Made by a program: the position numbers and the translations under genes. This document shows, piece by piece, positions 1 to 7,167 of a stretch of DNA of 13,035 nucleotides. The DNA is taken from the NCBI GenBank assembly GCA_946184195.1, contig CAMHEP010000034.1:1-13035 (forward strand), in the 5' to 3' direction. The notes beneath the pieces were generated by a model. That model ran no database searches, had not been told where the DNA came from, and saw only the letters and a list, made by a program, of their open reading frames with translations. This DNA comes from an uncultured Bacteroidales bacterium (lineage in GTDB: Bacteria > Bacteroidota > Bacteroidia > Bacteroidales > Paludibacteraceae). The stretch's first letter is position 1. Each line of letters opens with the position of its first letter.

Positions 1-321
1 GTTTTCAGCCGTATGCTGACAACGGGTAATGTGCATATGTTCATTGCGGATGTCAATTATCCACTGGTACTCACCCGCAAGATAGCTCCTATCAAACCTT
101 ATGTCTACGTGACCGGACAGGCCAAAGCGGCATTTGTATACAATATCAATCAGCGTTTTGTATTGTGTTTCAATGGAATAGTTAACAACATGCGTTTCCG
201 TTCAAAGGATAACTTTATGGCTATTAATGGAGGAAGTACAGTGGAATATCCGGAGATAAGTCTCCACCTGAATACGCTGGATTGGAATGCGGTATTGGTA
301 TTAGGAGTTCGTTTTTTGTAA
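1..321 (+). CDS. C-terminal part of a probable outer-membrane beta-barrel protein (5' partial)
   Basis: The frame is open from base 1 with no stop, so the true start lies upstream; the ATG at 13 is probably internal. About 106 residues are visible. They show alternating polar and hydrophobic residues with repeated aromatic residues, as in amphipathic beta strands (for example VYVTGQAKAAFVYN), and the chain ends in VRFL, close to the aromatic C-terminal signature of outer-membrane barrel proteins. No catalytic motif is seen. A Bacteroidota barrel family such as DUF4421 is possible, but I cannot confirm it from a fragment. The next gene starts 21 bases downstream on the same strand, so the two may be co-transcribed. 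Barrel class is an inference from strand pattern; the exact role is unknown. Confidence 0.6.
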   Translation, partial: VFSRMLTTGNVHMFIADVNYPLVLTRKIAPIKPYVYVTGQAKAAFVYNINQRFVLCFNGIVNNMRFRSKDNFMAINGGSTVEYPEISLHLNTLDWNAVLVLGVRFL

Positions 322-342
322 TATTGGTAATCCTTATTATAT

Positions 343-1113
343 ATGTCAGCAACCAAATGGATATTAGGAGCCCTGGGCTTTGTGATGGGCGGACCTATCG
401 GCGCGATTGTCGGTGTGGTGATGGGAGCTCTCTTTGACGGAATCACGGGCATGTCTGTCTATTCGTCGCCGAATGAGTCGAGCGATGCAGGTGGCCGCTC
501 TTTCAGCGGAGCGAGTCGTCATGTGACAGGCGGGGATATACGAATAACTATCTTGGTGTTAATTGCCTGTGTGATGAAGGCAGATGGTAAAGTGCTGAAA
601 TCAGAGGTCACCTTCATCAAACCATACCTCCTCCGCTGGTATGGTGAAGAAGGTGCCAAACAGGCACTACAGGTGTTAAAACAACTATTGGAGCGCGATA
701 TGGACTATGCTACCATAGCTGCTCAAGTAAAGGATAATATCAATTATTCCAATCGTCTGGAGATTGTTAATATCCTATTGCAACTCGCTTATGCGGACGG
801 AGAGATAGATTCGTCAGAGCTTAGGATGATAGAGCGTATAGCAGCCGGCATGGGTGTAACACCGACTGATGTACAATCAATGACAGCTCTTTATATGAAA
901 GGACGCGATGCCGATTGGGCATATAAAGCACTGGAGATAGCATCAGATGCTACGGATGATGAAGTGAAGAAAGCATATCGTCGTATGGCTATGAAGTATC
1001 ACCCCGACAAAGTCACGGATGCCGCTCAGGAGGTGAAGGACAATGCCACCGAGAAATTCCGTGCTATTCATGAGGCCTATGAGCATATCAAGACAGTGAG
1101 AGGGATAAAATGA
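343..1113 (+). CDS. DjlA-like protein: membrane anchor, TerB-like region and C-terminal J domain
   Basis: This 256-residue protein has three parts. Residues 5-36 are hydrophobic and glycine-rich (MGGPIGAIVGVVMGAL), a likely GxxxG membrane anchor. Residues about 66-185 resemble the helical TerB/DjlA central domain, with two acidic repeats built on KADGKVLKSE (79-88) and YADGEIDSSE (150-159). Residues about 191-255 form a J domain with the HPD tripeptide at 220-222, which in known J proteins stimulates the ATPase of DnaK. The order anchor, TerB, J domain is that of Escherichia coli DjlA, a membrane-bound DnaK co-chaperone. The J domain at the cytoplasmic C-terminus fits recruitment of DnaK to the inner membrane. 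The ATG at 343 follows the upstream stop by 21 bases and puts the hydrophobic segment at the N-terminus. No dnaK or grpE is nearby. The architecture is clear; the physiological client is unknown. Confidence 0.85.
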   Translation: MSATKWILGALGFVMGGPIGAIVGVVMGALFDGITGMSVYSSPNESSDAGGRSFSGASRHVTGGDIRITILVLIACVMKADGKVLKSEVTFIKPYLLRWYGEEGAKQALQVLKQLLERDMDYATIAAQVKDNINYSNRLEIVNILLQLAYADGEIDSSELRMIERIAAGMGVTPTDVQSMTALYMKGRDADWAYKALEIASDATDDEVKKAYRRMAMKYHPDKVTDAAQEVKDNATEKFRAIHEAYEHIKTVRGIK

Positions 1114-1141
1114 TAAGTGGGGTAGGCAAATCGTAGATAAA

Positions 1142-1173
1142 TTTGCACATATCGTCGAAATTTACTACCTTTG
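1142..1173 (+). promoter_or_regulatory. Bacteroidota-type promoter of eno
   Basis: A -33 element TTTG lies at 1142-1145 and a -7 element TACCTTTG (matching TAnnTTTG) at 1166-1173, with 20 bases between. Transcription would start near 1180, giving an A-rich leader of about 60 bases with no obvious Shine-Dalgarno sequence, as is usual in this phylum. The spacing is the same as in the promoters before glnN and the flavodiiron gene, and the octamer AATTTGCA at -33 is shared with the latter. Confidence 0.8.
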
Positions 1174-1238
1174 CAACCGTTTAAGTGCATCAAACAGCAT
1201 AACATTTAATACAAACAAATATAAAATCAATTACAACA

Positions 1239-2546
1239 ATGATTATTGAAAAAGTTCATGCACGTGAGATTTTGGATTCACGTGGTAATCCTACGGTAGA
1301 GGTAGAAGTTAAGTTGGAGTGTGGTGTAATGGGCCGTGCGAGTGTTCCGTCCGGTGCCAGCACCGGTGAGAACGAGGCTCTGGAGCTTCGCGATGGCGAC
1401 AAAGGTCGTTATCTGGGTAAAGGAACACTTAAGGCAGTTGAGAATGTGAACACCAAGATAGCTCCTGCAATCATTGGTATGTCTGTTCTTGAGCAGCGCG
1501 CTATTGATGCTAAGATGCTTGAGCTTGACGGCACTGCAACCAAGTCTAATCTCGGTGCTAACGCCATACTGGGTGTGAGCTTGGCAGTAGCCCATGCAGC
1601 AGCGGCCTATTTGGATATTCCTCTGTATCGTTATTTAGGTGGTACGAACGCCTATGTTCTGCCCGTTCCGATGATGAATATTATCAATGGCGGTGCACAT
1701 AGTGACGCTCCTATCGCTTTCCAAGAGTTCATGATTCGCCCTGTAGGTGCTCCTACCGAGCGTGAGGCTATCCGTATGGGTGCAGAGGTCTTCCATGCTT
1801 TGGCTAAACTGCTCAAGAAACGTGGTTTGAGTACAGCAGTGGGCGATGAAGGTGGTTTTGCTCCTGCACTCAATGGTATTGAGGACGCTCTGGATAGCAT
1901 TATCCAAGCTATCAAGGATGCCGGTTACGAACCCGGTAAGGATGTGAAGATTGCCATGGACTGCGCTGCCAGCGAGTTTGCAACATGCGAGAACGGCGAG
2001 TGGTTCTACGACTATCGTCAGCTTAAAGATGGCAAGAAGAAAGATCCTAACGGTAAGAAACTGACAGCTGCTGAGCAGATTGACTACCTCGAGCAACTGA
2101 TTACCAAATATCCTATTGACTCTATCGAAGATGGTCTCGATGAGAACGATTGGGACAACTGGGTAAAACTGACGGAGCGTATCGGTGACCGTTGCCAATT
2201 GGTAGGTGATGATTTGTTTGTAACCAATGTGAAGTTCCTTGAGAAGGGTATCAAGATGGGAGCTGCAAACTCCATCCTCATCAAGGTTAACCAGATTGGT
2301 TCGCTCAGCGAGACTCTGGATGCTATTGAGATGGCTCATCGTCATGGTTATACCACTGTAACCAGTCACCGTTCGGGTGAGACAGAGGATACTACCATTG
2401 CAGACATCGCTGTGGCTACTAATAGTGGTCAAATCAAAACCGGTTCGCTCAGCCGTACCGACCGTATGGCTAAGTATAACCAACTGCTTCGTATCGAGGA
2501 AGAACTCGGTGCACGTGCTCAGTACGGTTATAAGAAACTGCGTTAA
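1239..2546 (+). CDS. eno: Enolase (phosphopyruvate hydratase)
   Basis: Enolase interconverts 2-phosphoglycerate and phosphoenolpyruvate in cytosolic glycolysis and gluconeogenesis, using magnesium. The 435-residue length is normal. Visible signatures: the substrate-loop region ASVPSGASTGENEA (34-47), GGAHSDAP (151-158), the acid E204 in GDEGGFAP, metal ligands D241 (MDCAASEF), E297 (SIEDGL) and D324 in GDDLF, the catalytic base K349 in LIKVNQIG, and the signature SHRSGETEDTTIAD (376-389). HSDAPIAFQEF in place of the proteobacterial HADNN form is, from memory, typical of Bacteroidota. The gene has its own promoter and is followed by a palindrome and a strong terminator, so it is probably monocistronic. 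Codon use is biased to CGT and GGT, consistent with high expression. Identification is secure. Confidence 0.98.
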   Translation: MIIEKVHAREILDSRGNPTVEVEVKLECGVMGRASVPSGASTGENEALELRDGDKGRYLGKGTLKAVENVNTKIAPAIIGMSVLEQRAIDAKMLELDGTATKSNLGANAILGVSLAVAHAAAAYLDIPLYRYLGGTNAYVLPVPMMNIINGGAHSDAPIAFQEFMIRPVGAPTEREAIRMGAEVFHALAKLLKKRGLSTAVGDEGGFAPALNGIEDALDSIIQAIKDAGYEPGKDVKIAMDCAASEFATCENGEWFYDYRQLKDGKKKDPNGKKLTAAEQIDYLEQLITKYPIDSIEDGLDENDWDNWVKLTERIGDRCQLVGDDLFVTNVKFLEKGIKMGAANSILIKVNQIGSLSETLDAIEMAHRHGYTTVTSHRSGETEDTTIADIAVATNSGQIKTGSLSRTDRMAKYNQLLRIEEELGARAQYGYKKLR

Positions 2547-2559
2547 TCGCACGCTCTCG

Positions 2560-2577
2560 CGCGCATGTACATGCGCG
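2560..2577. repeat. Perfect 18-bp palindrome after eno
   Basis: CGCGCATGTACATGCGCG is a perfect palindrome lying 13 bases after the enolase stop and 13 bases before the terminator hairpin. As RNA the two halves could pair but leave no loop at full pairing, so a smaller loop or a double-stranded DNA-binding site is possible. It may stabilise the eno mRNA 3' end or be one unit of a dispersed repeat. Only the symmetry is seen; the function is unknown. Confidence 0.6.
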
Positions 2578-2590
2578 ATAGTATTTATAT

Positions 2591-2620
2591 GGAAAAGGAC
2601 GCTTTCGAGCGTCCTTTTCC
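2591..2620 (+). terminator. Intrinsic terminator of eno with TTCG tetraloop
   Basis: A perfect 13-bp inverted repeat: GGAAAAGGACGCT (2591-2603), TTCG loop (2604-2607), AGCGTCCTTTTCC (2608-2620). The GC-rich core GGACGCT/AGCGTCC closes on a UUCG tetraloop and is flanked by an A-run on the left and a T-run on the right, the layout of an intrinsic terminator that could work in both directions. It ends eno transcription before the small gene at 2654. Confidence 0.9.
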
Positions 2621-2653
2621 AAAACATCCCTCTCTCAATTATTTCTTTATTGT

Positions 2654-2815
2654 ATGAACAAGATTTCCAATACCTTACTTGTGATAGGTCTTATTGTATT
2701 GCTTGCAGGTGCTATTCTGACGTTCACTGCGTGGCACGAGTATGCCAACTATGTGCTAATAGCCGGAGCGGTGCTTGTTATTCTTCGCGGATTCTTTCGT
2801 CATCACGATAAGTAG
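2654..2815 (+). CDS. Small two-helix membrane protein of unknown function, 53 residues
   Basis: The ATG at 2654 opens a 53-codon frame ending in TAG at 2813-2815. The protein starts MNKISNTLLVIGLIVLLAG and has two hydrophobic stretches, about residues 8-25 and 33-47, joined by a short turn containing TAWHEYANY. It ends in a basic tail, RGFFRHHDK. A helical hairpin in the inner membrane with both ends in the cytoplasm would follow from the basic ends. No catalytic motif is present. It lies between the eno terminator and the glnN promoter, with no clear promoter of its own in the 33 bases between, so expression may depend on read-through or a promoter further upstream. The clean start, the membrane pattern and the stop before an inverted repeat favour a real gene. 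I do not recognise the family. Confidence 0.7.
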   Translation: MNKISNTLLVIGLIVLLAGAILTFTAWHEYANYVLIAGAVLVILRGFFRHHDK

Positions 2816-2835
2816 GGATCCAAAATGCGTATCTA

Positions 2836-2858
2836 TTTTATAGGAAAATTCTATAAAA
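2836..2858. promoter_or_regulatory. Inverted repeat upstream of the glnN promoter (candidate operator)
   Basis: TTTTATAG (2836-2843) and CTATAAAA (2851-2858) are perfect 8-base inverted arms separated by 7 bases (GAAAATT). The repeat ends 12 bases before the -33 element of glnN, where an activator dimer would bind. It could instead be a weak hairpin after the small gene at 2654, but no T-run follows. The binding protein is unknown. Confidence 0.45.
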
Positions 2859-2870
2859 ATTGAAAAAATA

Positions 2871-2902
2871 TTTGTATATTTCGCAAAAAAGACGTATTTT
2901 TG
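2871..2902 (+). promoter_or_regulatory. Bacteroidota-type promoter of the glnN operon
   Basis: TTTG at 2871-2874 and TATTTTTG (matching TAnnTTTG) at 2895-2902, with 20 bases between. Transcription would start near 2908, leaving a leader of about 65 bases that is very A-rich before the ATG at 2974. No riboswitch-like fold is apparent. This is the only convincing promoter upstream of the five tightly spaced genes that follow. Confidence 0.75.
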
Positions 2903-2973
2903 CGGTCGATTTTTGAATTCAATCGGATTAAAAATAAAAAACAGAGTCAAAACGACGTTAAAATACGTAAACG

Positions 2974-5163
2974 ATGGGAAATTTACGATTTGATGCATTG
3001 CGTCAGGCGATGGCACATACGCCCGTTGCCGTGGCGCCAATAGGCGATAAGGTGAAAGACTTCTTTGCGAGGGATGTCTTTACCCGAGACAGAATGAAGG
3101 AATATATTGCCGCTGATGTGTTGGAGCAACTCTTTGACGACGTGGATAGCGGCAGGACTATTCATCGCGAGATAGCGGATAGTGTGGCTATCGGCATGCG
3201 TAAGTGGGCAATGGACCATGGCGCTACTCACTATACACATTGGTTTCAGCCCTTGACCGGTGGTACCGCGGAGAAGCATGATGCATTCTTCACGCTCAAT
3301 AAGGACGGAGTTCTGATGGAGGAGTTCACCGGTGATGCCTTATACCAACAAGAGCCGGATGCCTCCTCCTTCCCCAACGGAGGTATTCGTAATACCTTTG
3401 AGGCCCGCGGTTATTCAGCTTGGGATCCGTCTTCTCCGGTTTTCTTGATAGGTGATACGCTTTGTATACCTACCGTTTTTGTGGCATATACGGGTGAGGC
3501 TCTTGACTATAAGACACCGCTTATCCGCTCTACTGCCGCCTTATGCCGTGCGGCTCGTGAGGTATGTCAATATTTTGACAAAGGGGTGAAGCATGTACAT
3601 GCTAACTTGGGTTGGGAGCAGGAGTATTTTCTTGTGGATGAGGCCCTATACCATGCCCGACCTGACCTCATGTTAACGGGTCGTACCCTCATGGGACATG
3701 CCAGTGCCAAGAACCAGCAGTTGGAGGATCACTATTTTGGTGCCATCCCCGAGCGTGTTCTGGCTTTTATGCGGGACCTGGAGAATGAGGCATTGTGTGC
3801 AGGAATACCTGTTCGTACCCGTCATAACGAGGTGGCTCCCAATCAGTTTGAGATGGCACCTGTTTTTGAAGATGTCAACCTTGCCAACGACCATAACCTG
3901 CTCGTTATGTCTATCATGGACCGCGTAGCGCAGCGTCATCATTTCCGCGTACTCTTGCACGAGAAACCCTATGCCGGCGTTAACGGCAGCGGTAAGCACT
4001 GCAACTGGTCGCTACAGACCAACACCGGCATCAACCTGCTGGCGCCGGGCAAGAACCCCTATCAGAACCTGCAGTTCGTTACCTTCCTGGTGAATGTGCT
4101 CATGGCCGTGCATCAATATAACGGCCTGCTGAAGGCCTCGATAGCCAGTGCTACGAACGAGCACCGCCTGGGCGCGAACGAAGCACCACCGGCTATCATC
4201 AGCGTCTTCCTCGGTAAGCAGATTAGCGAGGTGCTCGATAAACTGGAGCACGCTACGGCCGAGGAGGCTATCATCATCAATGCCAAGAAGGAGATGAAAC
4301 TCGGTGTGGCCAATATTCCCGAGATTCTCGTCGATAACACCGACCGCAACCGTACTTCGCCCTTCGCCTTCACCGGCAACCGTTTCGAGTTCCGTGCGGT
4401 GGGTTCGTCGGCCAACTGCGGTGCTGCTATGCTGGCACTCAATGCCGCCGTGGCAGAGCAGCTGCTCAATTTCAAGACCGAGGTGGATAAACTCATGGAG
4501 AAGGGCGAACCCAAGGAACGTGCACTCTTCGCCGTTATCCGCAAATATATCGTTTCGTGCAAGGCCATTCGCTTCGACGGCAACGGTTATAGCGAGGAAT
4601 GGAAGGCCGAGGCGGCCCGTCGCGGATTGGATTGCGAGACGAACGTGCCCCTGATCTTCGACCGTTATCTGCTGCCCGAGGTCGTCAATATGTTCCATAA
4701 GACGGGTGTGCTGACCGAGGCCGAACTGCATAGCCGCTGCGAGGTGAAATGGGAGACCTACTCCAAGAAAGTGCAGATCGAGAGCCGCGTGATGGGCGAT
4801 CTGGTCATCAACCACGTGCTGCCGGCTGCCAAGCGTTATCAGACGATGCTCTTGCAGAATGTGCTGGCCGTTAAGCAGGTCTTCTCTGCCGACGAGACGG
4901 CTACGCTCAACGAGCAGGACTACACCATCATCCGTCAGATAGAGAGCCACGCCGGCGCTATCCTGGCCGGAGTGGATAAGATGACCGACGCACGGCATAA
5001 AGCCAACCGCCAACCCGACGAACGCTCCAAGGCTATCGCTTACCACGACACTGTCCTGCCTGTCATGGCCGAGATACGCGAACACGTGGATGCACTGGAG
5101 ATGGTCGTGGACGACGAATTGTGGACATTGCCCAAATACCGCGAACTAATGTTCGTACATTAA
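2974..5163 (+). CDS. glnN: Type III glutamine synthetase (GSIII)
   Basis: Makes glutamine from glutamate, ammonium and ATP in the cytosol. The 729-residue length is that of the GSIII family, much longer than GSI or GSII, and is the form typical of Bacteroides. Visible motifs: THYTHWFQPLTG (85-96) with TAEKHDAFF near the N-terminus, NLGWEQEYFL (211-220) with metal-binding glutamates, RHNEVAPNQFE (283-293), GVNGSGKHCNWS (335-346) for glutamate and ATP binding, ATNEHRLGANEAPP (393-406), and NRTSPFAFTGNRFEFR (459-474). It heads the operon with dapF, dapL, glmS and ddh; dapF begins 10 bases after its stop. An inverted repeat upstream of the promoter is a candidate control site. Odd feature: from about codon 325 the third-position GC rises sharply from about half to about 80-90 percent in the lines I counted. 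Identification is secure. Confidence 0.97.
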   Translation: MGNLRFDALRQAMAHTPVAVAPIGDKVKDFFARDVFTRDRMKEYIAADVLEQLFDDVDSGRTIHREIADSVAIGMRKWAMDHGATHYTHWFQPLTGGTAEKHDAFFTLNKDGVLMEEFTGDALYQQEPDASSFPNGGIRNTFEARGYSAWDPSSPVFLIGDTLCIPTVFVAYTGEALDYKTPLIRSTAALCRAAREVCQYFDKGVKHVHANLGWEQEYFLVDEALYHARPDLMLTGRTLMGHASAKNQQLEDHYFGAIPERVLAFMRDLENEALCAGIPVRTRHNEVAPNQFEMAPVFEDVNLANDHNLLVMSIMDRVAQRHHFRVLLHEKPYAGVNGSGKHCNWSLQTNTGINLLAPGKNPYQNLQFVTFLVNVLMAVHQYNGLLKASIASATNEHRLGANEAPPAIISVFLGKQISEVLDKLEHATAEEAIIINAKKEMKLGVANIPEILVDNTDRNRTSPFAFTGNRFEFRAVGSSANCGAAMLALNAAVAEQLLNFKTEVDKLMEKGEPKERALFAVIRKYIVSCKAIRFDGNGYSEEWKAEAARRGLDCETNVPLIFDRYLLPEVVNMFHKTGVLTEAELHSRCEVKWETYSKKVQIESRVMGDLVINHVLPAAKRYQTMLLQNVLAVKQVFSADETATLNEQDYTIIRQIESHAGAILAGVDKMTDARHKANRQPDERSKAIAYHDTVLPVMAEIREHVDALEMVVDDELWTLPKYRELMFVH

Positions 5164-5173
5164 TAAGCAACAC

Positions 5174-5998
5174 ATGAAGGTCCTTCCTTTCATAAAGATG
5201 CACGGCCTGGGGAACGATTACGTCTATATCGATTGTTTCCAGCCCGCTACAGCTACTCTGTTGGCACACACCGACATAGCGGCTTTGGCGCGCCGTATAT
5301 CGGATCGGCATCTGGGGGTAGGGTCGGACGGATTGGTGCTGATAATGCCCGCCCGCAAGGCAGACGTGCGTATGCGTATGTTCAATGCCGACGGGTCGGA
5401 AGCGCAGATGTGCGGCAACGCGGCACGCTGTGTGGCCAAGTATGCCTACGAGCATGACCTCTGCGCCAACCCGATGACGCTGGAGACGGCCTCCGGCGTG
5501 CGCCGCCTGTGGATGGAACTGTCCGCTTCCCAACGCGTGAATAATGTGATGGTGGAGATGGTTGTTCCCGAGATCAATCGCCGCACCCTGACGCTCGGCA
5601 GCGAGGTGCAAGCCTACGTCTATGTCAATATAGGCAACCCCCACGCGGTCATTTTTGTGGACCAACTCCCGAACGACCAAACGCTGAATACGCTCGGCCC
5701 GCTATGGGAGAAGCACCCCGATTTTCCGGAGGGCACCAATGTGGAGTTTGTCCAAATGCTCAACCCGCACGAGTTGCGTATGCGCGTGTGGGAACGCGGC
5801 ACGGGCGAGACGATGGCGTGCGGTACAGGCGCTTGTGCGGCTGCCGTGGCGGCGATGCGCCTTGGTAAGGCCGAGCGCGAACTGACCGTCCACTTGCGTT
5901 TGGGCGATCTGTATATCCAATGGCCCACAGACGACAACCCCGTCTATCTGACCGGTCCGGCCACCGAGGTGTACCGCGGTGAATACTTTATGGAATAG
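5174..5998 (+). CDS. dapF: Diaminopimelate epimerase
   Basis: Converts LL-diaminopimelate to meso-diaminopimelate, the lysine precursor and cross-linking amino acid of peptidoglycan; it is cofactor-free and cytosolic. The 274-residue length is normal. Two mirror-image halves each supply one catalytic cysteine: C80 in NADGSEAQMCGNAARC and C216 in ERGTGETMACGTGACA. The N-terminal KMHGLGNDYVYID (8-20) is also diagnostic. The start ATG lies 10 bases after glnN, and dapL follows 6 bases after the stop, so translation is probably linked. DapF is needed for the DapL route but not for the Ddh route encoded three genes downstream. The gene is GC-rich with strongly G- and C-ending codons, like dapL and the second half of glnN. 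Identification is secure. Confidence 0.97.
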   Translation: MKVLPFIKMHGLGNDYVYIDCFQPATATLLAHTDIAALARRISDRHLGVGSDGLVLIMPARKADVRMRMFNADGSEAQMCGNAARCVAKYAYEHDLCANPMTLETASGVRRLWMELSASQRVNNVMVEMVVPEINRRTLTLGSEVQAYVYVNIGNPHAVIFVDQLPNDQTLNTLGPLWEKHPDFPEGTNVEFVQMLNPHELRMRVWERGTGETMACGTGACAAAVAAMRLGKAERELTVHLRLGDLYIQWPTDDNPVYLTGPATEVYRGEYFME

Positions 5999-6004
5999 CA
6001 TACA

Positions 6005-7165
6005 ATGAACATAAATAGCAATTACCAACAACTCAAGGCGCAATACTTGTTCAAGTGTATTAGCGACCGTGCGGAGGCCTATCTGGCCTCCCATCCCGAC
6101 CAGCGCTTGCTGCGTATGGGGGTAGGGGATGTCACGCGTCCCTTGCCGCACGCTATCGTCGAGGCAATGCAGCAGGCGGCGGGCGAACTGGGCAATCCCG
6201 ACACCTTCCGCGGCTACGGACCCGAGGAGGGATACGAGTGGTTGCGCCAGTGTATCATTGACAACGAATATACCCCACACGGCATAACGCTGGATACCGA
6301 CGAGGTCTTTATCGGCGAGGGCGCAGGTAGCGACCTGGGCAACCTGAGCGAACTGTTCGCTTCCGACAATAGGGTGGCTATCCTCGACCCCACCTATCCC
6401 GCTTATACCGACTCCAATATCATGGCAGGTCGTGCCATCACCTTTCTCCCCTGTGTGGCTGAGAACGATTTCGTGCCCGAACTGCCCAAGCAGAAAGCAG
6501 ATATCATCTACCTCTGCTTCCCCAACAACCCCACCGGCATTGTGCTCACCCACGAGCAACTCCGGCGATGGGTGGATTACGCGCGCCAAAACCGCAGTAT
6601 CATCATCTTCGACGCGGCCTACGAATCGTTTATCCGCCAACCCGGTATCCCCCATAGTATCTACGAGATAGAGGGAGCAACGGAGGTGGCTATTGAGGTG
6701 CGCAGTTTCAGCAAGAGTGCCGGCTTCACTGCCGTGCGCTGCGGATATACGGTCGTTCCTAAGGCTACCGGCCTGCAGGCTATGTGGCTGCGCCGCCAGT
6801 GCACCAAATACAACGGCACCTCCTACGTCGCCCAGCGCGCGGCGATGGCTACCTATACGCCCGAGGGACGTGCCGGCATACGCGCCAATCTGGATTTCTA
6901 CCTGGGTACAGCCCGGCTAATCAAGGACCGCTTGCACGAAATGGGCTACCAGGCCTATGGCGGTGAGAATGCTCCGTATATATGGTGCCGCGCACCCTAT
7001 GGATGGGATTCGTGGACCTTCTTCGACCATCTGCTCCGTGAGTGTCAGACGCTCTGCACACCGGGTGCGGGCTTCGGACCCTCCGGCGAAGGCTACGTGC
7101 GCTTCTCCGCCTTCTCCAGACGCGAAGATTGTGAATTAGCATTAGAAAGAATAAAACAACATTAA
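6005..7165 (+). CDS. dapL: LL-diaminopimelate aminotransferase, compact form
   Basis: A pyridoxal-phosphate enzyme that makes LL-diaminopimelate from tetrahydrodipicolinate with glutamate as amino donor, bypassing the succinyl or acetyl steps. Diagnostic segments: MGVGDVTRPLP (38-48), TFRGYGPEEGYE (67-78), FPNNPTG (172-178), FDAAYESF (202-209), the Schiff-base lysine K237 in RSFSKSAGF, and CTKYNGTSYVAQRAA (266-280). At 386 residues it is shorter than the roughly 410 I recall for Bacteroides DapL. Two internal segments are missing by comparison, after AGRA (144) and after VVPKA (254). The family motif GAKSD reads GAGSD (106-110), so a usually conserved lysine is glycine. It sits between dapF (6-base gap) and glmS (2-base gap). 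The family is clear; whether substrate preference is unchanged is uncertain, but its place beside dapF supports the DAP role. Confidence 0.92.
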   Translation: MNINSNYQQLKAQYLFKCISDRAEAYLASHPDQRLLRMGVGDVTRPLPHAIVEAMQQAAGELGNPDTFRGYGPEEGYEWLRQCIIDNEYTPHGITLDTDEVFIGEGAGSDLGNLSELFASDNRVAILDPTYPAYTDSNIMAGRAITFLPCVAENDFVPELPKQKADIIYLCFPNNPTGIVLTHEQLRRWVDYARQNRSIIIFDAAYESFIRQPGIPHSIYEIEGATEVAIEVRSFSKSAGFTAVRCGYTVVPKATGLQAMWLRRQCTKYNGTSYVAQRAAMATYTPEGRAGIRANLDFYLGTARLIKDRLHEMGYQAYGGENAPYIWCRAPYGWDSWTFFDHLLRECQTLCTPGAGFGPSGEGYVRFSAFSRREDCELALERIKQH

Positions 7166-7167
7166 AC

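Noticed and set aside
1635..2627. Antisense open frame of about 330 codons opposite enolase
   Set aside because: It begins within the terminator hairpin and lies wholly opposite eno; strong codon bias in eno explains the lack of stops.
2377..2811. Forward frame of 144 codons running from eno into the small gene at 2654
   Set aside because: It is out of frame with enolase, passes through the terminator and is Arg, Ser and Cys rich. The 53-codon frame starting at 2654 explains the region better.
2892..2968. Distant inverted repeat ACGTATTTT / AAAATACGT around the glnN start region
   Set aside because: One arm contains the -7 element, so it would not be in the transcript, and 9-base matches over 60 bases of AT-rich sequence are expected by chance.
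2816..2973. Riboswitch or glutamine-sensing RNA in the glnN leader
   Set aside because: The transcribed leader is only about 65 bases, nearly all A and T, with only weak pairing (CGATT/AATCG at 2907-2925) and no known riboswitch core.
4012..5085. Antisense open frame of about 357 codons inside glnN
   Set aside because: It coincides with the GC-rich part of glnN, where antisense stops are rare, and the product has no family motif, signal or membrane pattern.
5702..6655. Antisense open frame of about 317 codons across dapF and dapL
   Set aside because: Same cause: high third-position GC opens the opposite strand. It spans two conserved genes and has no promoter or domain.
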